Origin: Gracilaria caudata
Lineage: Eukaryota; Rhodophyta; Florideophyceae; Gracilariales; Gracilariaceae
NCBI GenBank assembly: GCA_030374735.1
Contig: JASCIV010000777.1
Coordinates: 1-12,421, forward strand
DNA length: 12,421 nucleotides
Direction: 5' to 3'
Of this stretch, positions 6,626 through 12,421 are shown piece by piece; positions within the stretch are counted from its first letter, which is position 1, and the number at the start of each line of letters is the position of its first letter. Under the pieces are notes generated by a model, which was not told where the DNA came from, made no database searches, and worked only from the letters and a program-made list of their open reading frames with translations. A program made the translations under genes and the position numbers.

Positions 6626-7333
6626 TCAAGCGTAGCCAGACTCATGGGTTCTGTCAGATTGCTTCCCACGGGAAGGAGCATGGAAAGGCCGCCGTTGAAG
6701 ATTGGCTCGCCCACGATCACGTGCCGCTTCAGCACTATGCGTCTTCGCCTCCGCCTTGATCGAACTCGCGGGCAACTTTGCTTCCTCCTTGCACCCACGG
6801 TGCACACGAAGTGACTTCTCTCTGCTATATGCGAACGATACCAGCTGTTCCTGCTTCTTGATCACAGCGTTGCTTTCCCTTTCTTTTTACTCTGTTTTGA
6901 ACCGCTTCGGTCGGCTCTCCTGAGAAACAGAGCACCGCTTCACTGTGGCTACCGCGCCTGTTTGCGTTTGCTCAACATCTGCTCTCTCCGCTCGTAGTGG
7001 GTGCGTTACACTGTCTTTCTGACCCACATGTCCAGACGCATTACTCCGTACAAGAGCTGTGTTTTCCTTCACATCTCCGACAGCCTTCGAACAGCGTTCA
7101 CGAGCTGCATCAGCACCGTGGCGCGAGCCGCTCGGCCGATGCGCAATTCCTTTCTTGGACGCGCTTTCCATCCTCCTGAGATGCACTGGCGATGCTGCAA
7201 ATTCCGCACCGGAGCGCAACCCGTCAACAAGGCTACGCTTCAGCGTCTCGCGAAGCTTCTTCGTTCTTTCTCGATCACGTTTCTGCTTTGCGATTACCTT
7301 TGAACTTCCGAGACGCTTTCTGTTCCGATCGTA
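6626..7333 (-). pseudogene. Basic, hydrophilic middle segment of the 8034-6457 locus
   Basis: This frame is open for 236 codons apart from one TAA at 6887-6889, far longer than chance. It is rich in Lys, Arg, Glu, Ser and Ala. The first part is a probable coiled coil or basic helix (KQKRDRERTKKLRETLKRSL). The part after the TAA keeps the same character (VIKKQEQLVSFAYSREKSLR; SSIKAEAKTHSAEAARDRGR). It has no start codon at its upstream end and is shifted relative to the 7294-8034 frame, so it must be joined by an intron or was shifted by an indel. The TAA lies in GAGTAAAAAG, so a splice donor there cannot be excluded. Function unknown. Confidence 0.4.
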
Positions 7334-8034
7334 CTATCGCGGGATTTACTAACATACGGTTGTTGCACGTTGGAAAGATCTCTCAACTCCGCAATATCCT
7401 GTGCGCCTTTAGCGCACAAAGTGCTTCCTTTTCGCTTGCGTCGCGGCGCCAGCGGCGGAATGCGAGGCACGTTTTCGCGCTGAAGCGACGCGCTTTCAAG
7501 ACGCGGCGGTTGGACATGGAACCTCTGCGGCACTGAATCTTGTGGCCGATCACGCCGGCACACAGGCGCGACTTGCTCGACCTTTTCGTGCTTCTCGATG
7601 TTCGGTATACATGCACCCTGCCCATTGGCAGACGCTCGACTCGAGAGCGGACGAGATGGAGCGAGCGTTGAGGGGTGCGGCGGGGTGGCAGCGGGAGGCT
7701 GCTCAAGAGAGGCATGAGACGGGCGATCGGTGGTGCACGGGGGTGAGGCCGCAGGCGATTGGTGGGTGGCGCGGGGCGCGGCATGGTGGCTTAAGTGAGG
7801 GGGATCTGGGGGCGCTTCTGGTGTCGGTTCCGTGCTTTGCTTGTTGATGGTATTTGCAGAGGCCGGCAAACTGCCGCATATGCTCTCTGGGTCGGAGGCG
7901 ACTTCATCTTGTTGATGGCGCTCGGTTGCAGGAAGCGTGTGTTTTGATGATTTGCGTTCTAGTTGCTTATAGGCAGAGAGAGCCAGCAAAATGAGCAACA
8001 GTAGTGCGCTCCAGAACAGCCAAGAAAGATGCAT
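7294..8034 (-). CDS. Membrane-anchored proline-rich protein (N-terminal part of a longer locus)
   Basis: The frame has 246 codons from ATG 8034 to TAA 7294-7296. Residues 4-22 form a strong hydrophobic helix right after the start (LSWLFWSALLLLILLALSA), a signal anchor, so the rest is either lumenal or cytosolic beside a membrane. Residues about 70-140 are rich in Pro, Ser, Ala and His (low complexity). Residues 150-246 are basic and polar. A shifted frame (6626-7333) continues with similar polar character, and a final segment (6457-6618) adds a second membrane helix. GTATGT at 7357-7352 and an AG at 7321-7320 would give a 38-base intron that joins the first two frames in phase. Upstream lie a CCAAT motif and a pyrimidine-rich leader. 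Family not recognised. Confidence 0.5.
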   Translation of the reverse strand: MHLSWLFWSALLLLILLALSAYKQLERKSSKHTLPATERHQQDEVASDPESICGSLPASANTINKQSTEPTPEAPPDPPHLSHHAAPRATHQSPAASPPCTTDRPSHASLEQPPAATPPHPSTLAPSRPLSSRASANGQGACIPNIEKHEKVEQVAPVCRRDRPQDSVPQRFHVQPPRLESASLQRENVPRIPPLAPRRKRKGSTLCAKGAQDIAELRDLSNVQQPYVSKSRDSTIGTESVSEVQR

Positions 8035-8324
8035 TGCGTGGGACAGAGAATGACGCAGAGTGGGAGATGCGGTGCGTGGAGAAGACAGATGTCACATTGG
8101 TTGGCAATCTCATCGCTCTTTGTACGGTTTGAGTTGCTGGAGACAAACACAAGCATCGTGTGCGAGCGGGACGAAGCTGTCCCAAAGTGGCGGTCAAGAA
8201 AGGGAGTGTGGAAGAAGATGTCATGTTTGCTTGTTGAAGCACGATAGGGGGCCATGAAGGCGGGTTGGAGTGAAGCAGCCACCCTGACGCAGCGCATGCG
8301 GCTCATGACGTGCAGCATTGGCAA
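7959..8324 (-). CDS. Hypothetical Cys-rich ORF, doubtful
   Basis: A 121-codon frame starting with ATG at 8324. Its last third is Cys-rich (CDICLLHAPHLPLC, then CPTQC and GCSGAHYCCSFC), faintly like a zinc-binding finger, but the spacing does not fit a RING or PHD cleanly. It overlaps the start of the better-supported membrane protein by 76 bases in another frame. A plus-strand frame across the same bases (8029-8247) reads equally well. Several ORFs of this length are expected by chance in the window. Confidence 0.2.
   Translation of the reverse strand: MPMLHVMSRMRCVRVAASLQPAFMAPYRASTSKHDIFFHTPFLDRHFGTASSRSHTMLVFVSSNSNRTKSDEIANQCDICLLHAPHLPLCVILCPTQCIFLGCSGAHYCCSFCWLSLPISN
8096..8100 (-). promoter_or_regulatory. 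CCAAT motif upstream of the ATG at 8034
   Basis: The minus strand reads GCCAACCAATGTG about 62 bases upstream of the ATG, followed by a pyrimidine-rich run up to the start. The position would fit a proximal promoter element. The motif is short and may be chance. Confidence 0.3.
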
Positions 8325-8344
8325 ACGCGTTCGGGGATCCAGAT

Positions 8345-8656
8345 CTATCGGCGGCTGACAACTGCAACTGTCTCACAGAACAGTGCATTGAGCAGGAGAC
8401 ATATGCACGATACACTTAGTTTGCAGCAAACATCCTTCTTCGCGCCGTATAACCGCATCTGTCCGGCATCCCGTAATGGATTGTTCAGAACGCACCGGTG
8501 GTGGCCGTGGTGACGGTGGCGGCGGCCAGGGTCGGGCACCCCGAAAAGTCTCGCAATGCCTTTCGCTGCTGTTGAACGTGCCCCAGAAATGCGTTCGAGC
8601 AAAGTTCGTCGCGTGTTTGTCGCCACAAACGCTCAGTACTTCATTGAAGGCGCCAT
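8345..8656 (-). pseudogene. Small basic ORF interrupted by one TGA
   Basis: ATG 8656 (context GCAGCATGG) begins a frame with Met-Ala-Pro-Ser-Met-Lys-Tyr, a TGA at 8633-8635, and then 95 open codons to 8345. The part after the TGA starts Arg/Ala-rich and amphipathic (AFVATNTRRTLLERISGARS) and leads to a His-rich patch. A sequence like a 3' splice site (TTTCTTTGCAG, 8668-8658) ends two bases before the ATG, so the ATG could also be internal to an exon. It lies 30 bases after the stop of the 8687-8950 ORF. The family is not recognised and the peptide after about codon 60 is unconvincing. Confidence 0.25.
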
Positions 8657-8686
8657 GCTGCAAAGAAACGCGGTCAACTCAGGATG

Positions 8687-8950
8687 TCATGGCATAAGAG
8701 CGTGGGGCTGCTTATTGGTCCCGGCCGGCTTAGGATATTGCAACTGTCTTGCACGAGTCGAAGCGACCGTCGCCCTGTGAGCATCACCGACCATTTCTCG
8801 CACTTGCGGAGCACGTAGTGCCTCTCGCAGTAGTTGGGCGCAGTTTGTGCTGATTGTCTTGCTAGATAGTTTACCAAGCAGCCGCTCATCGGATCCATCG
8901 GATCTGCACACAGCAGTGCACACAGCAGCGCGCCGAAAACGTACGAGCAT
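8687..8950 (-). CDS. Small hypothetical helical protein
   Basis: An 87-codon frame from ATG 8950 to TGA 8687-8689. The central part looks like a helical protein (LLGKLSSKTISTNCAQLLRE; ALRAPQVREMVGDAHRATVA). The alternative frame over its first third, from ATG 8961, reads as a signal peptide (MAMACSYVFGALLCALLCAD), so the true protein may combine both, with a shift near 8890. Two tandem duplications with units of 9 and 12 bases (8887-8928) fall here, which suits coding DNA. No family is recognised; length alone is not significant. Confidence 0.3.
   Translation of the reverse strand: MLVRFRRAAVCTAVCRSDGSDERLLGKLSSKTISTNCAQLLREALRAPQVREMVGDAHRATVASTRARQLQYPKPAGTNKQPHALMP
8887..8928. repeat. Two adjacent tandem duplications (9 bp x2, 12 bp x2)
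   Basis: CATCGGATC occurs at 8887-8895 and 8896-8904; TGCACACAGCAG follows at 8905-8916 and 8917-8928. All copies are exact. Both unit lengths are multiples of three. Confidence 0.9.
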
Positions 8951-9028
8951 GCCATCGCCATGCTACGCGAGAACCGAAGCGTGCACGCATCGTTCACACC
9001 TGACGGCAGAACGAAGAAGCAATCGTTC

Positions 9029-9385
9029 TCATTGGGTAAACATCGACGGCAGAACCAAACCCCTGACACTGTCAGGCTGACAGGCCAAGAACAAATGCAT
9101 TTGCAGAAACAATTTCCTGTCCGTGAACCAAGGGTTACGACCATGAAGCCGCTGGTCGCATGAGTTCCCTATAGTCGAATCAAATGGAAGCAAATCTGCA
9201 AAAGGAAAAACCCGTTCCATCACGGATGAAGCTTTAAGGTGGATGTGCACAGGTGTCGGACGGCGGGAGCAACGCTCCAAGACAGACCGAGATGCATTGA
9301 TGATCTTTCCAAACGCATCACCTTGCACTTGTCGAGGTGCAACGGATCTTACAGGCAGCTCCATGCACGCAATTTTGGCCAACAT
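9029..9385 (-). CDS. Hypothetical protein, 118 aa
   Basis: ATG 9385 to TGA 9029-9031. The peptide has globular composition, mixing hydrophobic and charged residues (MLAKIACMELPVRSVAPRQV; DRKLFLQMHLFLACQPDSVR), with no signal peptide, membrane helix or known motif. It is the first of the minus-strand frames that run from here to 4583, and the next (8950) follows 78 bases on. About four ORFs of this length would be expected by chance in the window, so support is modest. The overlapping plus ORF 9239-9682 looks worse (Cys/Arg/Leu-rich, shadow-like). Confidence 0.3.
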   Translation of the reverse strand: MLAKIACMELPVRSVAPRQVQGDAFGKIINASRSVLERCSRRPTPVHIHLKASSVMERVFPFADLLPFDSTIGNSCDQRLHGRNPWFTDRKLFLQMHLFLACQPDSVRGLVLPSMFTQ

Positions 9386-9545
9386 GATACAGATTGGGGT
9401 TGTAAACCTTTTGCGTTGTGCCGGGTGTCTTGCTTGTCATGGCTGAGTGACGTCGCACCGCCCTGTGCGTTGCTCTGTTTGTGGCTGCGTCGCTCGTCTC
9501 CGCAGCTGGTGCTGATCGTTCATTGCAAGTCAGTCTTTACGCCTC

Positions 9546-10340
9546 ATGATGAACCATACGGGATTCATGCGAGGCACTGTCGTGGCTCGACCGCATCTCT
9601 TGGCCCGATGCTGGACCCTCGTGCACGGCGCATTTTTGCTGCGCTGCGTCCGACGTGTGAGCGTTCACGGATGGGGATCTGATTTTAGGTGGATATTGAT
9701 TGTAAGCAAAATGAAAAAGCCTCTTACCTGTTCAGTATCAGCATGGAAGGAAAGTGTCAAAGACATTCTTGACATAACAATGACCGTCAACAAAATCTTC
9801 CCAAGTCTTCTCAACGAAAACACAAGACGTTTTGCATTGCATGCAAGTATAGAACTTGGAGAAAATCGACGTATACATCACCATCATGTCAAAAGCAGAG
9901 CCCAAACCAAAATACCCAGCCGATCCACAATAACGAAGAGAAGTTGGAGGAGGAAAAAGGAAAACAGGGAAAAGGAGGCGGCGAGAAATAGTAAGAAGTA
10001 TTGCGAAGCACGAGAAACCGAAACCGCGGAAGAAAAAGCGACTCGTTTGGCGAAACGTCGTGAGCAGTACGCCGTGCAAAGAATGAACGCAGGAAGTAAT
10101 GCTCAAGAAAAAAGTATGGTTTGTTTGCCTAATAACAGCACACTGCTTTCTACATTTGATCCGGCAACTGATATTGTGGAAGGAACTTATCGCGTTAAAA
10201 CAACCATCGATAGGTTCGAGATTCACAAGCACGAGCACGATTTCTATTGCGACGTTAGTACGGGACAAAGTGTGTATCGCGTGCAGGACAATGGATCTCT
10301 GAAGAAAGAGTTCCAGAAGGAAGGAAATGGAAATGTTTAG
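9546..10340 (+). CDS. Basic protein with STPR-like repeat, probably indel-damaged at the 5' side
   Basis: The frame gives 264 codons. Residues about 137-184 are a Glu/Arg-rich helix whose core (ARETETAEEKATRLAKRREQ, 155-174, then YAVQRMN) matches the 23-residue STPR repeat, a DNA-binding unit found in FMBP-1-like proteins and in some transposon-linked proteins. The C-terminal 70 residues are mixed and fold-like (TFDPATDIVEGTYRVKT; IHKHEHDFYCDVSTGQSVYR). The start is uncertain: ATG 9546 is the first in frame, ATG 9711 is plausible, and ATG 9886 in another frame begins MSKAEPKPKYPADP. That peptide, then a third frame (NNEEKLEEEKG, about 9929-9963), then this frame read as one charged N-terminus, suggesting two small indels or short introns. 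An AATAAA follows 62 bases after the stop. The minus-strand 273-codon ORF across it is Phe/Cys/Ser-rich and is a shadow. Confidence 0.5.
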   Translation: MMNHTGFMRGTVVARPHLLARCWTLVHGAFLLRCVRRVSVHGWGSDFRWILIVSKMKKPLTCSVSAWKESVKDILDITMTVNKIFPSLLNENTRRFALHASIELGENRRIHHHHVKSRAQTKIPSRSTITKRSWRRKKENREKEAARNSKKYCEARETETAEEKATRLAKRREQYAVQRMNAGSNAQEKSMVCLPNNSTLLSTFDPATDIVEGTYRVKTTIDRFEIHKHEHDFYCDVSTGQSVYRVQDNGSLKKEFQKEGNGNV

Positions 10341-10401
10341 TTGAGGTGGAGGCAGTCGCTGGAGATGACGTCGTACTTCGCGAGTAGAGTATCTGCCTAG
10401 A

Positions 10402-10407
10402 AATAAA
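10402..10407 (+). terminator. Polyadenylation signal AATAAA
   Basis: AATAAA lies 62 bases downstream of the stop at 10338-10340 and suits the 3' end of the STPR-like gene. It also separates that gene from the remnants that follow. Confidence 0.45.
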
Positions 10408-10437
10408 ACGGAGCAACAACTAAAACTATAGGTTTGA

Positions 10438-10869
10438 ATCCAATGGGCAACATGTGATCTGTCTTTTTCCAAGAGCCGTAACGGAAAATGGGATGTTGAT
10501 TCAATAAGCAGTCTGGGATTTCTGCTTGAGAAAGATATTGAAAGAGTTGCAGCGAGCACTGTTTGTGCATACGAGCCCTACGAGATGTCGATCAAAGGAG
10601 GTAGTGATGTAAATGCAGTGAACAATTTGGTTCGAACTGCAGGGCGGAAGGAGTGACATGGACTCTTTGCGTGTAAGACAGCAGTACAAAATAGCGATCG
10701 TGAGGGGTGGTGATACTAATGCCATAGCTGATCTAGGCCAAATGATGCCGAAAGAGTGGATGTGGACACTGTTGAGGATCGAGAACCATTCGGGAGGGTC
10801 TTTACAGAAGGTAACGTTGTAGAAATATTCAAGGGGGGCATCACAGAAGGATTTTTTCATCTTCGTTAG
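10438..10869 (+). pseudogene. Remnant of a repeat-containing coding region
   Basis: Three consecutive plus-strand pieces are open: 10438-10656 (frame 1), 10658-10822 (frame 2, ATG start) and 10732-10869 (frame 1 again). They share a diverged pattern: YEMSIKGGSDVNAVNNL in the first, YKIAIVRGGDTNAIADL in the second and VVEIFKGGITEGF in the third. Differences between the first two are mostly conservative (Val/Ile, Asn/Asp, Met/Ile), which suggests descent from a tandem protein repeat. Frame changes between units indicate decay or missing introns. No family is recognised. The minus-strand 158-codon ORF 10501-10977 overlaps; it is Cys/Ser/Ile-rich and does not show the repeat. Confidence 0.35.
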
Positions 10870-11702
10870 CTCGAAAAGTGTTGGCCTCCGTTGGGGACTC
10901 GACCGCAGATCGGTTTCGCTTCCCCAAAGTTGAGGGAAGACAGGCACACCACGTGAAGGCGAACAGCATGTGCCCATCGCATTGGACGTTCTAACTATTC
11001 AGACTGAATTCTATACAAAACTCTCCGCAGATCAGCAGTCCTCTTGTTGAGGCCACAGAGAAGGCTTCGGCATTGTTCGGCCCCGGCCCTTATGCCTATT
11101 TCTGACAGATTGTAGATAGCAATTGAACGAGAGAGACTCCAATATCTTGCCCATCCTTGGATCTATTGTGAACGCTAGCAGTAGCTAGCACTTGGAACGG
11201 CTTTGTGTGTGACCCTACCCACTTCGTTCACCTCGACGGGAGATCACTGGGCGTTCGGCAACCTTGTTCAATGTATTGGTGTGTTTGCGCACGTTCCCGG
11301 TGAAGAACATGGCTAAACATTGTACATTGCTGTTCATTGTAGATACAATTGGTGATTTCCGGTGCTCGTGCGTAGCCAAAAGCATCTCCCAGGTGGCCAC
11401 GCTCCCAGTTCATGTATCACGCATGATGCAGATTGCTGAAGGGATGAGGTAGTTCCGTTGTCACCCTTGGTCACGCAGTGGTTCACATCAAGTGCGGGGA
11501 CCGCAGCTGTTCAGTGTCACAGACTCAGAAAACAAACGCATCAGTGTCCTCTTTACTTGTTTTGCTCATTGCTTAGTAAGGTTGCGCGCATACTTTTTGC
11601 CAGTTCGCAGTTTGCTACAAACCGCAACGGGTGTGTCCCCAGACCATCACAGAAGCTCTCGTGAAGCTCTTCTCAAGGCTGGAGTTCATCTAACACATAA
11701 AG
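10870..11702. other. Stretch without a supportable gene
   Basis: Small ORFs of about 60 codons occur on both strands (11215-11400 minus, 11264-11452 plus, 11458-11664 plus), none with a domain or conserved pattern. One minus frame reads attractively across the region but holds about 11 stops in 233 codons, the chance rate. A GCTAGC pair separated by four bases (11174-11189) is the only visible small repeat. Confidence 0.5.
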
Positions 11703-12421
11703 TCAAGACAAAGAAACGCCAATCTGTTGCACTTCTTCCGCCGTCAACTCACGATTCTCCAAAGTTTCGCATGTAGAAGAATATTCAGCATCATATCGTT
11801 CACCCTTCACCTCCTTCCACGGCACGGCCTCTTCCAGCAACGCAATATCATTTACGGAAAGCTCCAGTGCAGCAGCCATAACGTTACTGGTGAGATTCTT
11901 CTCCTTGGTAGTACCAGGAATGGCCACTATTCCAGCACCGCCAAGTCGGTGACTCTGAGCCTGAACCCATGCAAGCGCCAATGGCGCAGTGCTAACCCCT
12001 CTGCTGTCAGCAATCCTCTCCATTTCCTGCAGCATCTTCTCGTTCTTCTGCCCTGCCTCTCCCTGGAAGCGAGCCTGCGACGATCGGAAGTCTGATGAAG
12101 CGAGTTTTGTACGTGAAGCGCCGTCGAAAAAGCCGCGTCCAAGCGGCGAATATGCGACGATACCAATCCCGAGATGTTCACAAAGCGGCATGATTTGCTC
12201 TTCAATTCCGCGACACCACAGCGAGTACTCCAGTTGTACGGCGGTGATGGGATGGATTCTGTGCGCACGTTCGATGACTTCGGCCGGCGCTTCGGACAAA
12301 CCAACATATTTCACTTTGCCTTCTTCCACGAGCTTCTTCATCTCCGTCATACTGATCTCAATGGGGATATCGGGATCAATTCGATGCAAATAGAAAAGAT
12401 CGATTGTCGATACGTTGAGTC
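11703..12421 (-). CDS. Aldo/keto reductase, 5' partial
   Basis: This NADPH-dependent oxidoreductase of the aldo/keto reductase superfamily reduces aldehydes or ketones to alcohols, usually in the cytosol. The frame is open to the window edge; about 238 C-terminal codons are visible of the usual 320-345, so the N-terminal third, with the catalytic Asp, Tyr and Lys, lies outside. Visible family marks in order: STIDLFYLHRIDPDIPIE with the catalytic-tetrad His, KVKYVGLSEAPAEVIERAH, AVQLEYSLWCRGIE, GIGIVAYSPLGRGF and the cofactor-binding IPGTTKEKNLTSN. The pattern is nearest to the AKR13-type group (plant and fungal reductases resembling YakC/IN2-2). TGA 11703-11705 ends it. No intron is needed over the last 700 bases. 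The TTG at 12387-12389 is internal and is not a start. Substrate cannot be predicted. Confidence 0.93.
   Translation of the reverse strand, partial: LNVSTIDLFYLHRIDPDIPIEISMTEMKKLVEEGKVKYVGLSEAPAEVIERAHRIHPITAVQLEYSLWCRGIEEQIMPLCEHLGIGIVAYSPLGRGFFDGASRTKLASSDFRSSQARFQGEAGQKNEKMLQEMERIADSRGVSTAPLALAWVQAQSHRLGGAGIVAIPGTTKEKNLTSNVMAAALELSVNDIALLEEAVPWKEVKGERYDAEYSSTCETLENRELTAEEVQQIGVSLS

Noticed and set aside
6379..6759. 126-codon plus ORF with a signal-peptide-like start
   Set aside because: It is antisense to the minus-strand membrane-segment frame, which has better composition and fits its neighbours.
7347..7357. TTACTAACATA on the plus strand, like a yeast branch point
   Set aside because: No plus-strand coding region flanks it; the same bases contain the minus-strand GTATGT donor candidate, which has a phase-matched acceptor.
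8029..8324. Plus-strand frame with one TAG (ORF 8029-8247 and its continuation)
   Set aside because: It reads plausibly but overlaps the start of the membrane-anchored protein on the other strand and has no independent support.
10431..10441. GGTTTGAATCC, resembling a tRNA T-loop
   Set aside because: The flanking bases do not form a proper T-stem, and no acceptor or anticodon arms can be folded around it.
9738..10559. 273-codon minus-strand ORF
   Set aside because: Rich in Phe, Cys, Ser and Leu and without motifs; it is the complement of the Glu/Lys/Arg-rich STPR-like frame, whose composition and AATAAA make the plus strand the better reading.
10501..10977. 158-codon minus-strand ORF
   Set aside because: No domain. 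ORFs of this length are only slightly unusual here, and the plus strand shows conserved repeat units over the same bases.
10981..11700. A minus-strand frame that reads protein-like if its TGA and TAG codons are taken as mutated CGA and CAG
   Set aside because: It contains about 11 stops in 233 codons, the number expected by chance, and a plus-strand frame in the same stretch looks equally attractive.

Overview
The window looks like nuclear DNA of a eukaryote with mid-range GC, perhaps an alga or another protist; the species cannot be named from sequence alone. Reasons: good Kozak contexts without ribosome binding sites, a TATA box, AATAAA signals, a C2H2 zinc finger, and a Crypton-type tyrosine recombinase, a class of mobile element known from eukaryotes. 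Only two genes are both intact and assignable: the recombinase (789-2516, minus) and an aldo/keto reductase that runs off the right edge (11703-12421, minus).

Layout. 1-108: C-terminal end of a plus-strand gene entering from the left. 109-788: no firm gene. 789-2572: recombinase gene with a TATA box. 2573-3650: mostly non-coding, with one weak minus ORF and a perfect 16-bp inverted repeat. 3603-4444: minus zinc-finger ORF whose second finger is out of frame, followed by AATAAA. 4583-9385: packed minus-strand reading frames with small gaps or overlaps, most broken by frame changes or single stops. Two larger loci stand out: 8034-6457 (N-terminal membrane anchor, proline-rich and basic middle, C-terminal membrane segment) and 6445-4583 (unrecognised protein in at least four frame segments), only 11 bases apart. 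9546-10407: plus-strand gene with an STPR-like basic repeat and an AATAAA. 10438-10869: plus-strand remnants with diverged internal repeats. 10870-11702: nothing supportable.

Main open question. The 4.6-9.4 kb block can be read as ordinary genes split by very short introns, as decayed genes (possibly from a compact inserted element, suggested by the tight same-strand packing), or as a stretch with uncorrected indels. Codon-preserving tandem duplications and long open frames argue that the minus strand was coding. The sequence alone does not decide between these, and no pathway links the genes.
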